Source of the DNA: Paracamarosporium sp. OC-R06-R3
Taxonomy: Eukaryota > Ascomycota > Dothideomycetes > Pleosporales > Didymosphaeriaceae
NCBI GenBank assembly: GCA_019828545.1
Contig: JACVRA010000150.1
Location: 124,001 to 188,000, forward strand
Direction of reading: 5' to 3'
Length of the DNA stretch: 64,000 nt
Part shown: positions 24,754 through 35,844 of the stretch, piece after piece
Numbering within the stretch: the stretch's first letter is position 1
Layout: each line of letters starts with the position of its first letter
Notes under the pieces: model-generated
Seen by the model: only the letters and a program-made list of their open reading frames with translations
Database searches by the model: none
Told to the model about the DNA's origin: nothing
Program-made: the position numbers and the translations under genes

Positions 24754-25444
24754 TGTAACACAATATCTCTCATTCCTACTATTCACCCTTTATCCGTTTT
24801 TTGTATTGTAATTGTCGAAAATTCTCATTTCCCGGTGTCGCCTATCTCCGATCTACAACCATATCCACAAACCGGCACTCGAAGCTTTAATTCGTCCCGA
24901 AACGCGCCGTTTATGGCATCGTCGTGCTCCAATGCTTTTCTATTTTCGTCAAGTATGATCGGCAACGCTAGGGTTCCGCAAGCGGCTAGTGTTTCTAGAG
25001 ACTGTACGGCCCCCTTTGGCTGCTGGAACCGACGCTCCTGTGATTCATTGGCTTTAACTTATTCGAGGACAGTGCTTGATGTTAGAATGCCACTGTTGCC
25101 TTTTAAGCCATTCTTGACTAGCACGCTGCTGGGAGGAACGTGATTAAGCTTCGGAAGAGGCGGCGGTAACACCCTAAATCGCCTCGCTTAGCGTTCAGCC
25201 TCTGTGGGCCTCGCCGCGCTTGACTGCGGTTGGTCGTCCACGATGTGGAGAAATAAAGTGCTCGTACGTCAGAAAAGCCGCTGTGCTATATAGATGTTCG
25301 GATGCCGTTCCGTGCGAACGTATAAAGATACAGGATGATCGCTGGCAGGGTCCAGGACCATAGATCGATCATTTTTGGAATCCTCAATCGTTAACTTTTT
25401 CGAAGGACATCGAACCTTGATATCTCAATTTAACGCACGTCAAC
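24754..25444. other. Intergenic with a coding-like remnant on the minus strand
   Basis: No intact gene. The minus strand between about 25143 and 24826 reads as a protein-like frame interrupted by one stop (see findings). The right end is the promoter of the secreted-protein gene. Confidence 0.5.
25321..25328 (+). promoter_or_regulatory. TATA box of the small secreted protein gene
   Basis: TATAAAGA lies 124 nt upstream of the ATG at 25445, a normal fungal TATA distance. Confidence 0.45.
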
Positions 25445-26072
25445 ATGTACACTAAGCCCTTCATTGCTCTTATCGCGGCCACTGCCGTTTCCGCAGCACC
25501 TACCAATGTGACGAAAGACGACCTCAAGCCCTGGCAAATCACCCAGCTCTTCACACACACGCCGTCCGGTCGTCCAGGCAATGACCCTCATTCTACCCTC
25601 AATGTCACCATCAACGATCCCAATGTTGTTCCCGCTGGAGATTCTCCCACCGGCCAAGCTGTTTTCCCCGCTACGACCGCCACCTGTTCACTGCAGTATC
25701 TAAACGACGACGATATCCCGTGGGGCATTGAACAGCCATGTACTACTGATGCGGACACCAAGGCATACTCGACTTGGACTTTCACATTAAACCAGCCTGA
25801 GGAAGGAACCGCCGATGCCTCAGCGAACTTCAATTTGGAATTCAAGGTATGTTTCTGCCTGATCTTATTGAGCTGTATAACTTTGAACTCATCTGAGCTA
25901 GCTTGTCGACAATGTACATCTACCAGGAAACGAGGTTACCAAGACGTTCTCAGGCGGCGACCATTTCGAGGTCGGTGATAACATGAGCGGACAGTGCGGT
26001 GGAAGCGGAGTGTGCAATTGGAAGTTGACAAATACCCCTTATGATATTCAACAGACTCAGGAGGATGCTTAA
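25445..26072 (+). CDS. Small secreted protein, unknown function
   Basis: 190 aa from exons 25445-25846 and 25902-26072, joined by a 55-nt intron. Residues 1-18/19 are a clear signal peptide (MYTKPFIALIAATAVSAAP, cleavage at AxA). The mature protein has four cysteines (two near residues 79 and 99, two close to the C-terminus in GQCGGSGVC), possible N-glycosylation sites (NVT) and no hydrophobic span, so it is likely extracellular. The size, secretion signal and lack of a recognisable domain fit a secreted-effector or cell-surface type protein, but nothing in the sequence proves this. It sits in the gene-poor accessory region. Confidence 0.75.
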
Positions 26073-26584
26073 ATAACTCAATTTGTAATGGGAGTGAATT
26101 GCAGGATGCGAAAGACCATTGGTGATCCTTGAAAAGCTTACTAAACATGATGTGCATGAATCAGGGTGCGAGTTCCTGAAAAGCTTGGACTAAATAGATT
26201 GCTTTATCGCTCGGAGCTTCGACATATCTTATGAGATTGACAGTGCTCTTGATAGACTATTTAATAACAAAGTGACATAAATACTAAGGTTATGATGAGC
26301 AGCTCGTTGTAATCTCCACCCGCTGCACCATTAAGTTCTCATGAAATGCTTTTGAGACTAACTTGCGAATAGTCAACGGAGGTGCGAGGTTCAGTAAATA
26401 ATGAGTATCATGAGACACTCTAAATATACATCGCAAGGGCTACAAAGCTTCGATTTCGCTCTTACTATCACCCAATTCGAGTCGTGTATGCGGAACTTCA
26501 TGTGTTGCTAAAATTATGACTAGAATACTGCCAAAGAAAGTAGTTCGTTCATCTGCACAGAGAACTTGTTAGTATCCCTTTAGT
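26073..26584. other. Intergenic between convergent genes
   Basis: AT-leaning 3' flanks. No gene seen. Confidence 0.55.
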
Positions 26585-29385
26585 CTATCTTTGTTGCGCT
26601 CCTGCGATAAGTATGGTCTCGGTGGCGAGCTTTTTGTCGCGCATCTCGTTGCGAAATCGAACCGTGTTCAGATAACAACCCTTGATGAAATCCCACTTGA
26701 CAAAGCCCCCGTTGGCAATTGTCCGAGCGCCTAGGAACACATTCCGAATTTCACGACCGTTCAATGCAGCTGCATTCTGAGCGCCGAAATCGCTGGCTTC
26801 TCGCCACAGGTCGTAGTGCTTCAATTCTTCGTCGACATCCTTCTGGCTGAGGTTATTCTCTTTGCGCTTCACAACCTCCTCATTCTGTCGTTTCCATTTA
26901 TCCTTCCAAATATTCCAGATGATGTTTTCTTGTTCCTTGCTCATGTACCCGAAGTTGATTGGCCAATGAATCCGGGATAGCATAGCAACGTCGAAGGTCA
27001 TGACGCGGTTTGTAGTCATGATGAGAATCCCGCTGAAATATTCTACCCCACGAAGTAGAACTGTGCCTGTTAGTAAAATCACATGGATAGGTGCAATACG
27101 CTTAGACTGACCCGCAACCATTGCGTTCTTCTCCATGTCTGCTTCGCCCATGGAACCTCGAGAGTCTAGAAAAACGTCGGCTTCGTCGCTTTCATACGAG
27201 TAAGCAGAGACATATGCAGGGCTGAAAAATCCAACATACATTAACAAAATGGCATTCCAAGCTTGTGCTAGTTGGAAAAGGCGCCTTAAGCCTCTTTCCG
27301 CATCCTTCGGCCTTGTGCCGATGTCGCTGATACCAGCTTTATATAAGGGCATACCCGCGACTTTTGCCAATACTTCTGCTGTGAGCGTCTTTCCGACGCC
27401 AGTTGGCCCTGGAGATATTAGGTAGTTATTTCAGAATACCAGGGAGGGGAGAGCATTACCGTGAAAGAGCAATACTAAGCCGTCCCCTTTGCCACTTATT
27501 GGATCTTTCAAAGAAGATTGCTCCTTTGCGTTTACCACGGCACTGTGATACTTCACCATATTCTTAAGTCTGTCGAATGCCAGTCCTTGAGGAAGGGCCA
27601 ATTGGCTTATGATGCTGGCCTCTTCCACATCTTGCTCAATATCTCGGATGTTTTCAACGAGGAACTGTGCCCATTCTTTCCGTTCAAGTAAAAACCCAAG
27701 GACACGTGAAGGGAGCAACATAAAATTATCGCACCTGTCATCGAAAATTTCGGACCCTCTGGTGACTTGATTATCCCAGTTAACTTCTGGAAACGAATTC
27801 GCCCAATTTTGCCGAGAAAGCGTATTGCAAGCCTTGCAATTCAATGAAACTCTCCCCCTCTGCCTTCTCCTCTCGCCAAGGTACGCATATTCGGACCCAT
27901 GAGTAGCGAAAGAGGAAGGGTCGACAATAATTTCTTCATCAACCTAGTCAAATTAGCTCTCTCAACTGAATTGCGCCATAAGTACCTACATCTTTCCAAC
28001 CCATGTTTCGGCGATCATATTCGATTGAAAGTGCTACGAGGAGTTCTTGAAACATCGAGGCTTCTTGCGATATATGCTTCAGAACAAGAGCTGACCCGGA
28101 ATATCTGAATAGCTGGGATCCTTTAGCACACTTACAGAACCTTCGGAACAATTCTGCCCGCGGACTCATTCTCCTTCGCAGTGCTGGTAGACCGGTCAAT
28201 GGCAAGCTATCCGTGTCGGTTTCATCCACAAAGAACTCTACTGGATAGATAGGAAGCTCATTGATCCTTCTTTCCCCGTCGAATCTATCGATCGTGAATT
28301 CGTAAATTTCTCTCAAAAGCTTGGATCCGTTCCAATCATAAGCCCACACCGTGAGGTCGAACGAATGCCTGTCATCTCCATAATTGTCGACTTGAAAAAC
28401 TTGAGGTGAACCTACGAATGGCTCAGCTACCACATATGTTCCTGGGGTGTACAAATAGTGCATTGAGTCGTAAGTTGTCATTTGGATATCCCGGAGCTTC
28501 TTGAACTCCATGTATTTGTCCGAGTCTATGAATTCGACGTCCTCCAGTAGGTTTCGCAATGAGCCTCTCAATTCGTTCTCCTCCTTGGAAACACCTTCAG
28601 AGATCTTGGCAAGAGCTTGAAGCTGGTCCCAATGGTGAAAAAAGATGAGAGGACGTAGTGGTAGGGGTTCGTCATCTTTCCAATGTTTCTCCGATCCCCC
28701 GTGTTGAACCCAACCATGTACGACCCCCCACATCAGTTTCTTGAGACCACAACTTCTGATTATGATGTCTGTTCTTTCTAGATCATCGTTTTCATAGATG
28801 AAACGTATTTCGTATTCGACGGTCGTATCAGAGGGCTCGGGTGGCAACATAGAGAGCTTAGGACGTTCTCGAGGCTTTTCTACTTTGCGAGAAGCGGAGG
28901 TGGTCACTTGAGTGTACTTGTACCTAGGGTCTTTGGAAAGCTTGGTGGTAGTCTCGATGATCTCCTTGGGTGATAGCTTTGGTCCTTCAAAAATATCTTC
29001 ATCTCCCTCGGTCAAAATTTGACCTTGATCTATCATTTTCATGATGCAGTTGTATTTTCTTTCAATAATGTTCTCATTCTCATCCCCCAGCTTCCTTCGT
29101 GCAGGTTTGTTGGTAGCTTCGTATATCTTGCGCAATTCAGGAACACATATTTCTAAATGCTCTAGTCTTTTGAGAATATCGCGGACATCAGTTGACGGGC
29201 AATTTTCGGTGTTTGAAGTTTCGGGTTGGGCAGAAGCAAGGCCCTCCTGTGGAGTGTTATTGGCAGGTAGCAACCTCGGGATCCACTCGCTGATGCATTC
29301 GATATGAATGTGTCCGGAGGGAAATACTTCAACAAACAAGCTATCAAGAAAACTGAAAAGATGCACTTACCGTGGTATCAATCAT
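26585..29385 (-). CDS. AAA+ ATPase with DUF7025-like N-terminal region
   Basis: Multi-exon fungal AAA+ protein of roughly 800 aa. The N-terminal half (29246 to ~28130) has the segment YEIRFIYENDDLERTDIIIR, typical of the domain found before fungal AAA modules. The AAA core is split by introns: Walker A GPTGVGKT appears after splicing the intron at about 27411-27462. Walker B LLIDEADVFL is restored by removing a 51-nt intron near 27190-27240. Sensor/arginine region TTNRVMTFDVAMLSRIH and the lid NGREIRNVFLGARTIA follow. The catalytic residues look intact, so ATP hydrolysis is likely. The start at 29385 needs a 124-nt intron (29247-29370); a Met at 29366 is the alternative. The junction around 27950-28130 is unresolved. 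The cellular role of this family is not established. Confidence 0.75.
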
Positions 29386-30514
29386 CCCGCCACAACTCGT
29401 TCAATAGTGAACTATATTTACAAGCGTTTGAAGTACGAAAGGAGTCGATTCTATTGCCGGTACGAGGACCCTGTTCACTCTTGGGAAACTGGTCTACGCA
29501 TATCTATAGGATATTTATACACTGCCTTAAAGCTCGAGAAGAGCGATTGCATGACTATGAAGCTGACGTTACTGCGTATGCGTGGCTTAGTTGGCTAAGA
29601 TCGTTTAGCAGAGCATCATGCGCGATTTTGCTGATCATCACTCCTTTTCGTAGGTGCCTAAGCACAAAAACTATTTGATGCGGTAAAATGCAGGGTTCAG
29701 TTGTGGCTATAGAGAGTTGTGTTCTCCATAATTCACAGCCTTCTCAATGTGGCCCCGGAGCATTCATCAGGTACAAATGAGGCTGAAAGACGAAAGGCCC
29801 GAGAGATTGGGTCGCTACTCATGAGTTATATCCCTTGAAGTTATGCAAATACTCATCTGAAGGCATTCCAGCCAATCGAAGACAAGTGGCACTCACAGTG
29901 CGGAGGTCGGTTGCATCGTATCACCAATCAGCGCGCTTACATGTTAAGCTGAGGGCGTCGAAGTCTACCGGTCAAGCCTGCAAAGCACGTCTGGGTTAAT
30001 CAAATTCTTCAATTAGGGATACGATCAAAGTTCCGGTGAGGCCTACCCAAAGGCTCTCAGCCTGACTGAAGACACAAGGCACGCGGTACGGCCGAGGCGG
30101 AATTAGGCTGCATCAAGTTACCCACCAAAGCTTCTATGATAAGTGAAGGCATCAAAAACACTTAATGAAGCTTGGCCAGTTGTATTGCCGAGCCGAAAAA
30201 ACAACAGCTCCGGTGAAACAACGATGCACGCTGCATAGGATGACCCTGATCCTGGTTGTCAAACATATATCGGCAATTTGAGGAGACGTTGAGTTGGCCT
30301 GCAAGTAGAAGGGACACAAGCTTACTGTGCATAATTCTACCATAATGAGCCTTGCCGAAAATTCCGATGTGTTGCTTAGGAAAAAACGGTATTGAATATA
30401 CGCGCGTATCAGGCTGCACAGGTTGCGACTACTACCCATAAGCAGGCTTGCAGGCTACACAGCCTTCCTTGTCACAAATACCTCCAGCCTCCCCTCTTTT
30501 TGAAGGCAAAAGCC
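29386..30514. other. Intergenic, divergent promoters
   Basis: About 1.1 kb without a supportable gene. On the minus strand TATAAATA at 29512-29519 lies about 130 nt upstream of the AAA gene start. Short open frames at 30152-30439 show no family signal. Confidence 0.5.
29512..29519 (-). promoter_or_regulatory. TATA box of the AAA+ gene
   Basis: TATAAATA on the minus strand, 127-134 nt upstream of the Met at 29385. Confidence 0.4.
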
Positions 30515-32471
30515 ATGCATGATTCCGAAACATACGCAACTCCGGTTGTCGAACTTTCTATGCGCATACAACTAGCCGCGCGTCATAACGTCGACGATCC
30601 GCTAACCGTAAACATGCCTGTACAGTATATAGATGGTAAATGGCGGCAACCAAGCATCGACAATAATACAAGCGACGCTCTCAATTTGCCTGAAGATGCA
30701 AAGCAGTAAGAGAGCACTTCTTTTTCAAGAAATTGTATTCACGTTGTTCACTAGGGAGATCGAGACTTTTGCTAGAAGACGTCTGAAAGATAGCGAAGCC
30801 TTGTATCGAAGCGTCGCGGGGAAATTGAAGCTCAAGACCAATGAATTTGCGGAAGCATCCAATATTGATCAGTTCCAATTGGAAGAACAGATCAAAGAAG
30901 CTATAGAGAAAGGGGACCAGATGAATGCAGCGAGAAATAAGTCACGACTCAAAAGGAGTGGAAAGTATCTCATTGATTTTGCGAAAAACCTACGAGGCTT
31001 ACTCATTGGGTATGTGGAAATGAAGGCCATCATAAGCGGAGCAGCACCACCATTCGGCCAAATAGCATATGGTGGCCTACATGTTCTCCTATCGGTACGT
31101 GTGAAATAAAGTGATCAATAGTACTCGCTCACGTTCTAGATTGGCATCCACAAAGTACTTCGCGAGGATTCAATAAAGGACACACTCAACAGACTTGCCA
31201 TGATCATGCCGCGAATGCGCCGGTACCACGACTCGCTACACCTACACAAGAAAGAGGATCTATCAATGTGGAAGCATCTCGTTGATCTTTACATTGCGGC
31301 AATGAAGTTTCCTGCTGCTGCGATCAAGTATTACACGCAAAGCTCCGTCAGTATGTTCTTGCTCCGTGACCCACCCAGACCAAGGTTAACGAACCATCAG
31401 AAAGAAACATGAGGCTTTTTTACAAGCCCGAGCAGATAGTGAAGGAGACTGCGGATAGGATCACCGAATTAATTGACAGTGTAACACATGAAGCAATTGG
31501 GGGAATTTACGTTACACAACGACAGCAAGGACAGGACCTGGAAGGTGTAGTCAACGATGTTAAATGTGCGTATGAACCCTCCGAATGGTTTCGAAACTGA
31601 CGATTTAGATGCTATTGGAGAGCTTCGCAAAGACAGAGAAGACCAACACAAGAGACAAATTCGACAGCTTCAGCGAAGCCTGTCTCTGTCCGAGAATGAC
31701 TCGGGATTGCCTATCCAACAAGATCTGAACTCGCTACTGGAAGGAGTCTTTTCGAAAGCATCCAGAAAACCAGGTAGAAAGGATAAGAACTTAATGAAGC
31801 TTACCCTGGTTGAGCTGCTTCAGTTGCCAGAGTACATCAGATGGCAAAATGGGCCCCACTCGTCATTACTGGTTCTCAGTGGAAGCAACTATGATACCCA
31901 TCATTCGAGGACTGGATTGTGTTGGCTGTCAACTGCGATTGCAGAATCAGCTTCAGACATTGCATCTGAGCAGGGAAAAGCGGTGTATTGTCCTCGACGC
32001 GTTGATCGGTCCTCTACCGGCAGTGTCCAAAAAGCTATTTCGACCGCGACATACCAGCTAATGGAAGCAGATATGGAGCTTTGTGATAAGGTCATAGATA
32101 CAATCGACTTTAGCGCGGAACATTCCGTCAACAAACGAATGATGAGTATGGCAAACATCATAAACCACGCATCGGCCAGAATAATCTACCTTCTCTTCGA
32201 TCGTATAGATATCTTAGATGATATCTCACCGAGAGATTTTCTTATTCAGTTATTGACGCTTGTCAAAATGCAAGGAAAGATTGTAAAGATATTAGTCACC
32301 CTAGAAGCGGCCAGCTGGACAGATGACGAGGCACTCTTAGCAGCAAATGATGGCGAAGCACTTCGAGACGATTTGGAGGACGACCAACTTATCTTGAAGC
32401 TGCGATGGACTCAGCCTGAAGCAGATGCATTAAGTTCAAGAATGGAAGGGGAACATGTTGCTAGTGTTTAA
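30515..32471 (+). CDS. STAND/NLR-like protein with DUF7708-like N-domain and degenerate P-loop
   Basis: 589 aa from five exons (30515-30705, 30755-31094, 31140-31350, 31401-31565, 31609-32471), all in phase. Residues ~60-290 look like the helical N-terminal domain that precedes NACHT in many fungal STAND proteins (PPFGQIAYGGLHVLLSIGIHK, then the VDLYIAAMKFPAAAIKYY helix and MRLFYKPEQIV). Next comes a region laid out like an NTPase: strand LLVLSGSN, where a Walker A GxxxxGK[ST] would be expected but TGLCWLSTA is found, and later a Walker-B-like strand IIYLLFDRIDILDD. No C-terminal repeats are present; the protein stops shortly after. Without the P-loop Lys/Ser-Thr it probably does not hydrolyse nucleotide. 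Assignment to STAND proteins is by resemblance, not by search. Confidence 0.65.
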
Positions 32472-32929
32472 TTCGCTATTCTCCTAATGCACTATTATTC
32501 TCGACTTTCCTTTTTTTGTTTCTTTGGCAAGTCGGAGGCCTGTGCAATAGCGACTGTCCATGGGACCTCTATCAACAAAGACATCACTTGTGTCCTTACG
32601 TCATGTTATCCTACATTAGGCTGAGGTCGATGGGGTGGGACGGAGTTGATGGATATTGAGGCTTACATGGGTGGAAAGCTTCTTCTTGTCCTCGCCTCTA
32701 GTATCGAGCTTATTTGCCTATAGCAGATGACGATCCAGTGTCTTACAAGGATGTACACGGCGAGCATCAATACGTACGAGAAGTGGCGATATGTGCGTAG
32801 CGATCGCCGGTAGCACGCCGTACGTCATCCGATTCTCCTTTCCCGATTGGGATACGAGGCAGCAACCACCATGAGACCTACTTGAGACGCGACTACTGCA
32901 TGCACTGTTGATCGTATCAAGACTTGACG
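32472..32929. other. Intergenic between two same-strand genes
   Basis: About 460 nt; no gene. It holds the 3' flank of the STAND-like gene and the promoter of the WD40 gene. Confidence 0.5.
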
Positions 32930-34740
32930 ATGTCTACACATACATATTCACACAAAGACTTTCTTCAAAGTTACAAGTTCCCCTTATACTCTTCGCAGGA
33001 CTTCGCCTTGGATGGTAAACCAGCGTCATACGCGCCTGGGCACCCGCAAGAATGGGGCGAAGAGAAAGACGGTTTTGATTTCTTCAAAGATATCGCGCGC
33101 GAGGAGAAACTAAAGGGCAAGGGTGATGGGGCTAGTGTTTCCTTTGTCCTAAATAACGGTAACACGTTCTGACGGTTGAGCAGGACCTTCCTTTTTCGAA
33201 CTTCACTACTGCGTTGAGCCCAGACAGCAAGCTACTGGCTATCGGCTCGAACTTTCCTAAAGAGTGTGTCTTGGTGTACGATGTCGCAACAAAAGAACTG
33301 CGCCAAATCCTCGAAGGCTGCGGTACACTAGCCTTTAGACCTCTTGTGAAGCAAGACGCCAAAGAGGGAGCTGCGACCAGGGATGTGAGCGAGAGACCAG
33401 TGTATACTCTGATGAGCAACTTTGCGACCGGCGATAGACGCCCACAACCATATACTGGACTTATCCTATGGGAGCTAGATTGCAACGGTCGGCTGTTAGT
33501 GGAGGAAGAGCCCATCGGCTCCGCAGATATCGCCACAAAAGCCATCGAAGCTATTGTTCCTGAACTGGAGTCGAGACATGAGTGGACGCGGGCCTTTGTG
33601 GCTGCTTCTAACTTGCACGCCGACGTAGTCAAGGCTCTGGATAAGGCATCTGCCGACCATCGCCGAAGGCACAATACCGTGATCCACAACGCACAATCAG
33701 CCGGCTTTGTGAACGTACCATTCGGCAGTCAGAGAGATCTGCTATTGTGCATCACCAATAACGAAACAACGCAACACAAAATGCGCGAGGCAGATGCGCT
33801 CCCACATGTGATCGCGTACGATGTGGAAACGGGACAGGAGGTCCGTCGCTTTAGAGGGCATACCGACAAAGTGACATGGGTTAATTTCAGCCCTGACGCC
33901 CAACACGTTGCATCTGTGTCTTGGGATGGGTCACTGCGTATGTACTCAAACGACACTGGAGAATTAGAATGGTCGATCGCAGATTCCGATGGTCAAAGCT
34001 GGGCTGGAGCGTTCTCGTCAGACTCTAAATTCATTGTATGGAGCTCTCATAGTGGAAGAGAGATCAGGGTTCATCAAGTTGCCGATGGCCAAATCGTGTC
34101 TACCTTCCCAGAGAAGATCACCCGGTGGTGCCGTTGCTTTGATTGGCATCCCTACAAACAACAGCTCACTTTATGCGCGGACAACACATTGTACGTTTGG
34201 CGACCATTTGATGGTCCTGGGGGCGAACTGGTGCAGCGTTGGGTCATGGACGATGATGGTCGTTTCTCCCGCATGGCTACGATAGAGAAAGTTTCCTGGA
34301 TGAGCGATGGGAGGTTGGTGTACCTCAAGACTTCAGACAGGACGACCTTACTCTACGACACATTGACAAATACAAAGGAGGTTTTCAAGCGACCGAGTGG
34401 TGTTGATGCTGCTTACATAACACCGAGCTTTTATGAGCTACCTAAAGAAGAGAACGGGGTGTCACCTTATCTGAGCATCGATGGAGATGGTAAGGTTAGA
34501 TACTGGGATAGGAGCGCCGTGCCGTTGTCAAATACCGAAGCGGGAAAAGAGTCTCCCGACGCAGAGTCATGGGGGGGAAAGCATGCCGAGGACACCAAGC
34601 AGACCACAAAGCTTGAGGAAACGCTTGATACCACGGAAGAAACCACAGGGCTGGTAGCGAATGTGAAGAACGGGGACGAACTCAATGCCGAGAGGGACGC
34701 GTGGGCAGACAAGGGGTCCAGTATCTGGACCGCTGAATAG
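32930..34740 (+). CDS. WD40-repeat protein with an apparent frame break near 33170
   Basis: About 600 aa in total. The first segment (32930-33172) ends at a TGA after NNGNTF. The second segment is open without a break from before 33184 to 34740. Its beta-propeller repeats include ALSPDSKLLAIGSN, FRGHTDKVTWVNFSPDAQHVASVSWDGSLRMY, GAFSSDSKFIVWSS and FDWHPYKQQLTLCADNTLYVW. The C-terminal ~80 residues are Glu/Thr-rich. In the other frame the text continues smoothly (TVEQDLPFSNFTTALSPD). Joining the two needs a one-base shift at 33167-33172, or a 47-nt intron at 33137-33183 with a poor GTTTCC donor. So it is either a sequencing or mutational frameshift or an unusual intron. Likely a scaffold protein; partners unknown. 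Confidence 0.65.
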
Positions 34741-35844
34741 CGCTCACCGATGTTCACTGTGCAAGCTCGCATATTTTGTTTATTGAAAAGTAATTGAGCA
34801 GATAATGCAGGCCATGGTGTCACCTTCTTCTAATTGACGTCCTTTTATCTTCAAATGAAGCTCTGGCTAAATGCCGAAGATGTCAAATTGAGCAGGTCTG
34901 TGAGAGATACGTGGCTAACCAATCACGCCAAGCAAAGCGTAGGACACGCTTCCAAAACAATAAACCAGCACCCTGTGGGCAAAATGGGTGAGACGCACAC
35001 ATGCACCAACACAATGCACCAACACAGACAATGAGGATATGCTGACAGATAGACAAACAAGGTGTTTACGTGTGGCATGCTCACTTACTCAGATTAGCCT
35101 GGCGCATCGCTTATTGCTCCTACGTCCACGTGCGACAAGCGACCACCTTAGCTGCGGTGTAAACTCCGAAGAAGTTTCTAAACATACAATGTCCGGATTT
35201 CCAACGCCCGTTTCATAGCTCCGGATGAGGCTGGGATACGGAGGAATGGGGCTTCTCCTTGGAGGCTAAAGGTATCTCCGATGATGGCGTGTTTCGAGCG
35301 TGAGTGGGTGTGGTGGTCGCTTACGAGAGGGAGGGTCTGTTCCACGACGGTGGGAGAGGCCAGCGTGGTGAGTAATGATGAGTGGTTGCAAAGCGACAGC
35401 ATGGGCATCAATGGACGACGCTGGCATGTTCCAGGAGCGAGTCGGCGGGCCGAGCTTGTATGAGCTTGCAGAAGGTCTAGCGGCCTGGGCATGATGCACG
35501 AAGCACTCGAGAGGGCAAGTATCAAATCCCGGCGTTGGCAGGCAGTGCGAGTGGAGTGGCATGTGAGAGGGCTCTCTCTGTGCCCCAGGCCTCGATACCG
35601 ATCGCACGCCTCTCCCGCCTTTGTGCGTATTTACGAGCGCGGTCCGCACATCTACTATGTATTCATTTTCGCCTTCATTTAGCACCCCTGTTCTCCTGTC
35701 AATCATTGCTGTTCGGCGGTCCTTTGTCGTCTACGTCCAACACTACCCAGCCTAGCACCACGGAACGACGCATGTTTACGTGCACCTGACGCTCGCCAAG
35801 GACTCCCGCTGCGTTCCAAGACTTCTCATCCCGGGCTAAACTCG
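34741..35844. other. Intergenic
   Basis: 1.1 kb. No supportable gene. Short CA-rich repeats near 34990-35030. Open frames at 35178-35525 and 35266-35706 on the minus strand overlap each other and show no motif. Confidence 0.5.

Noticed and set aside
33159..33183. 25-nt GT-AG intron in the WD40 gene
   Set aside because: Far below the minimum fungal intron size and the phase does not match.
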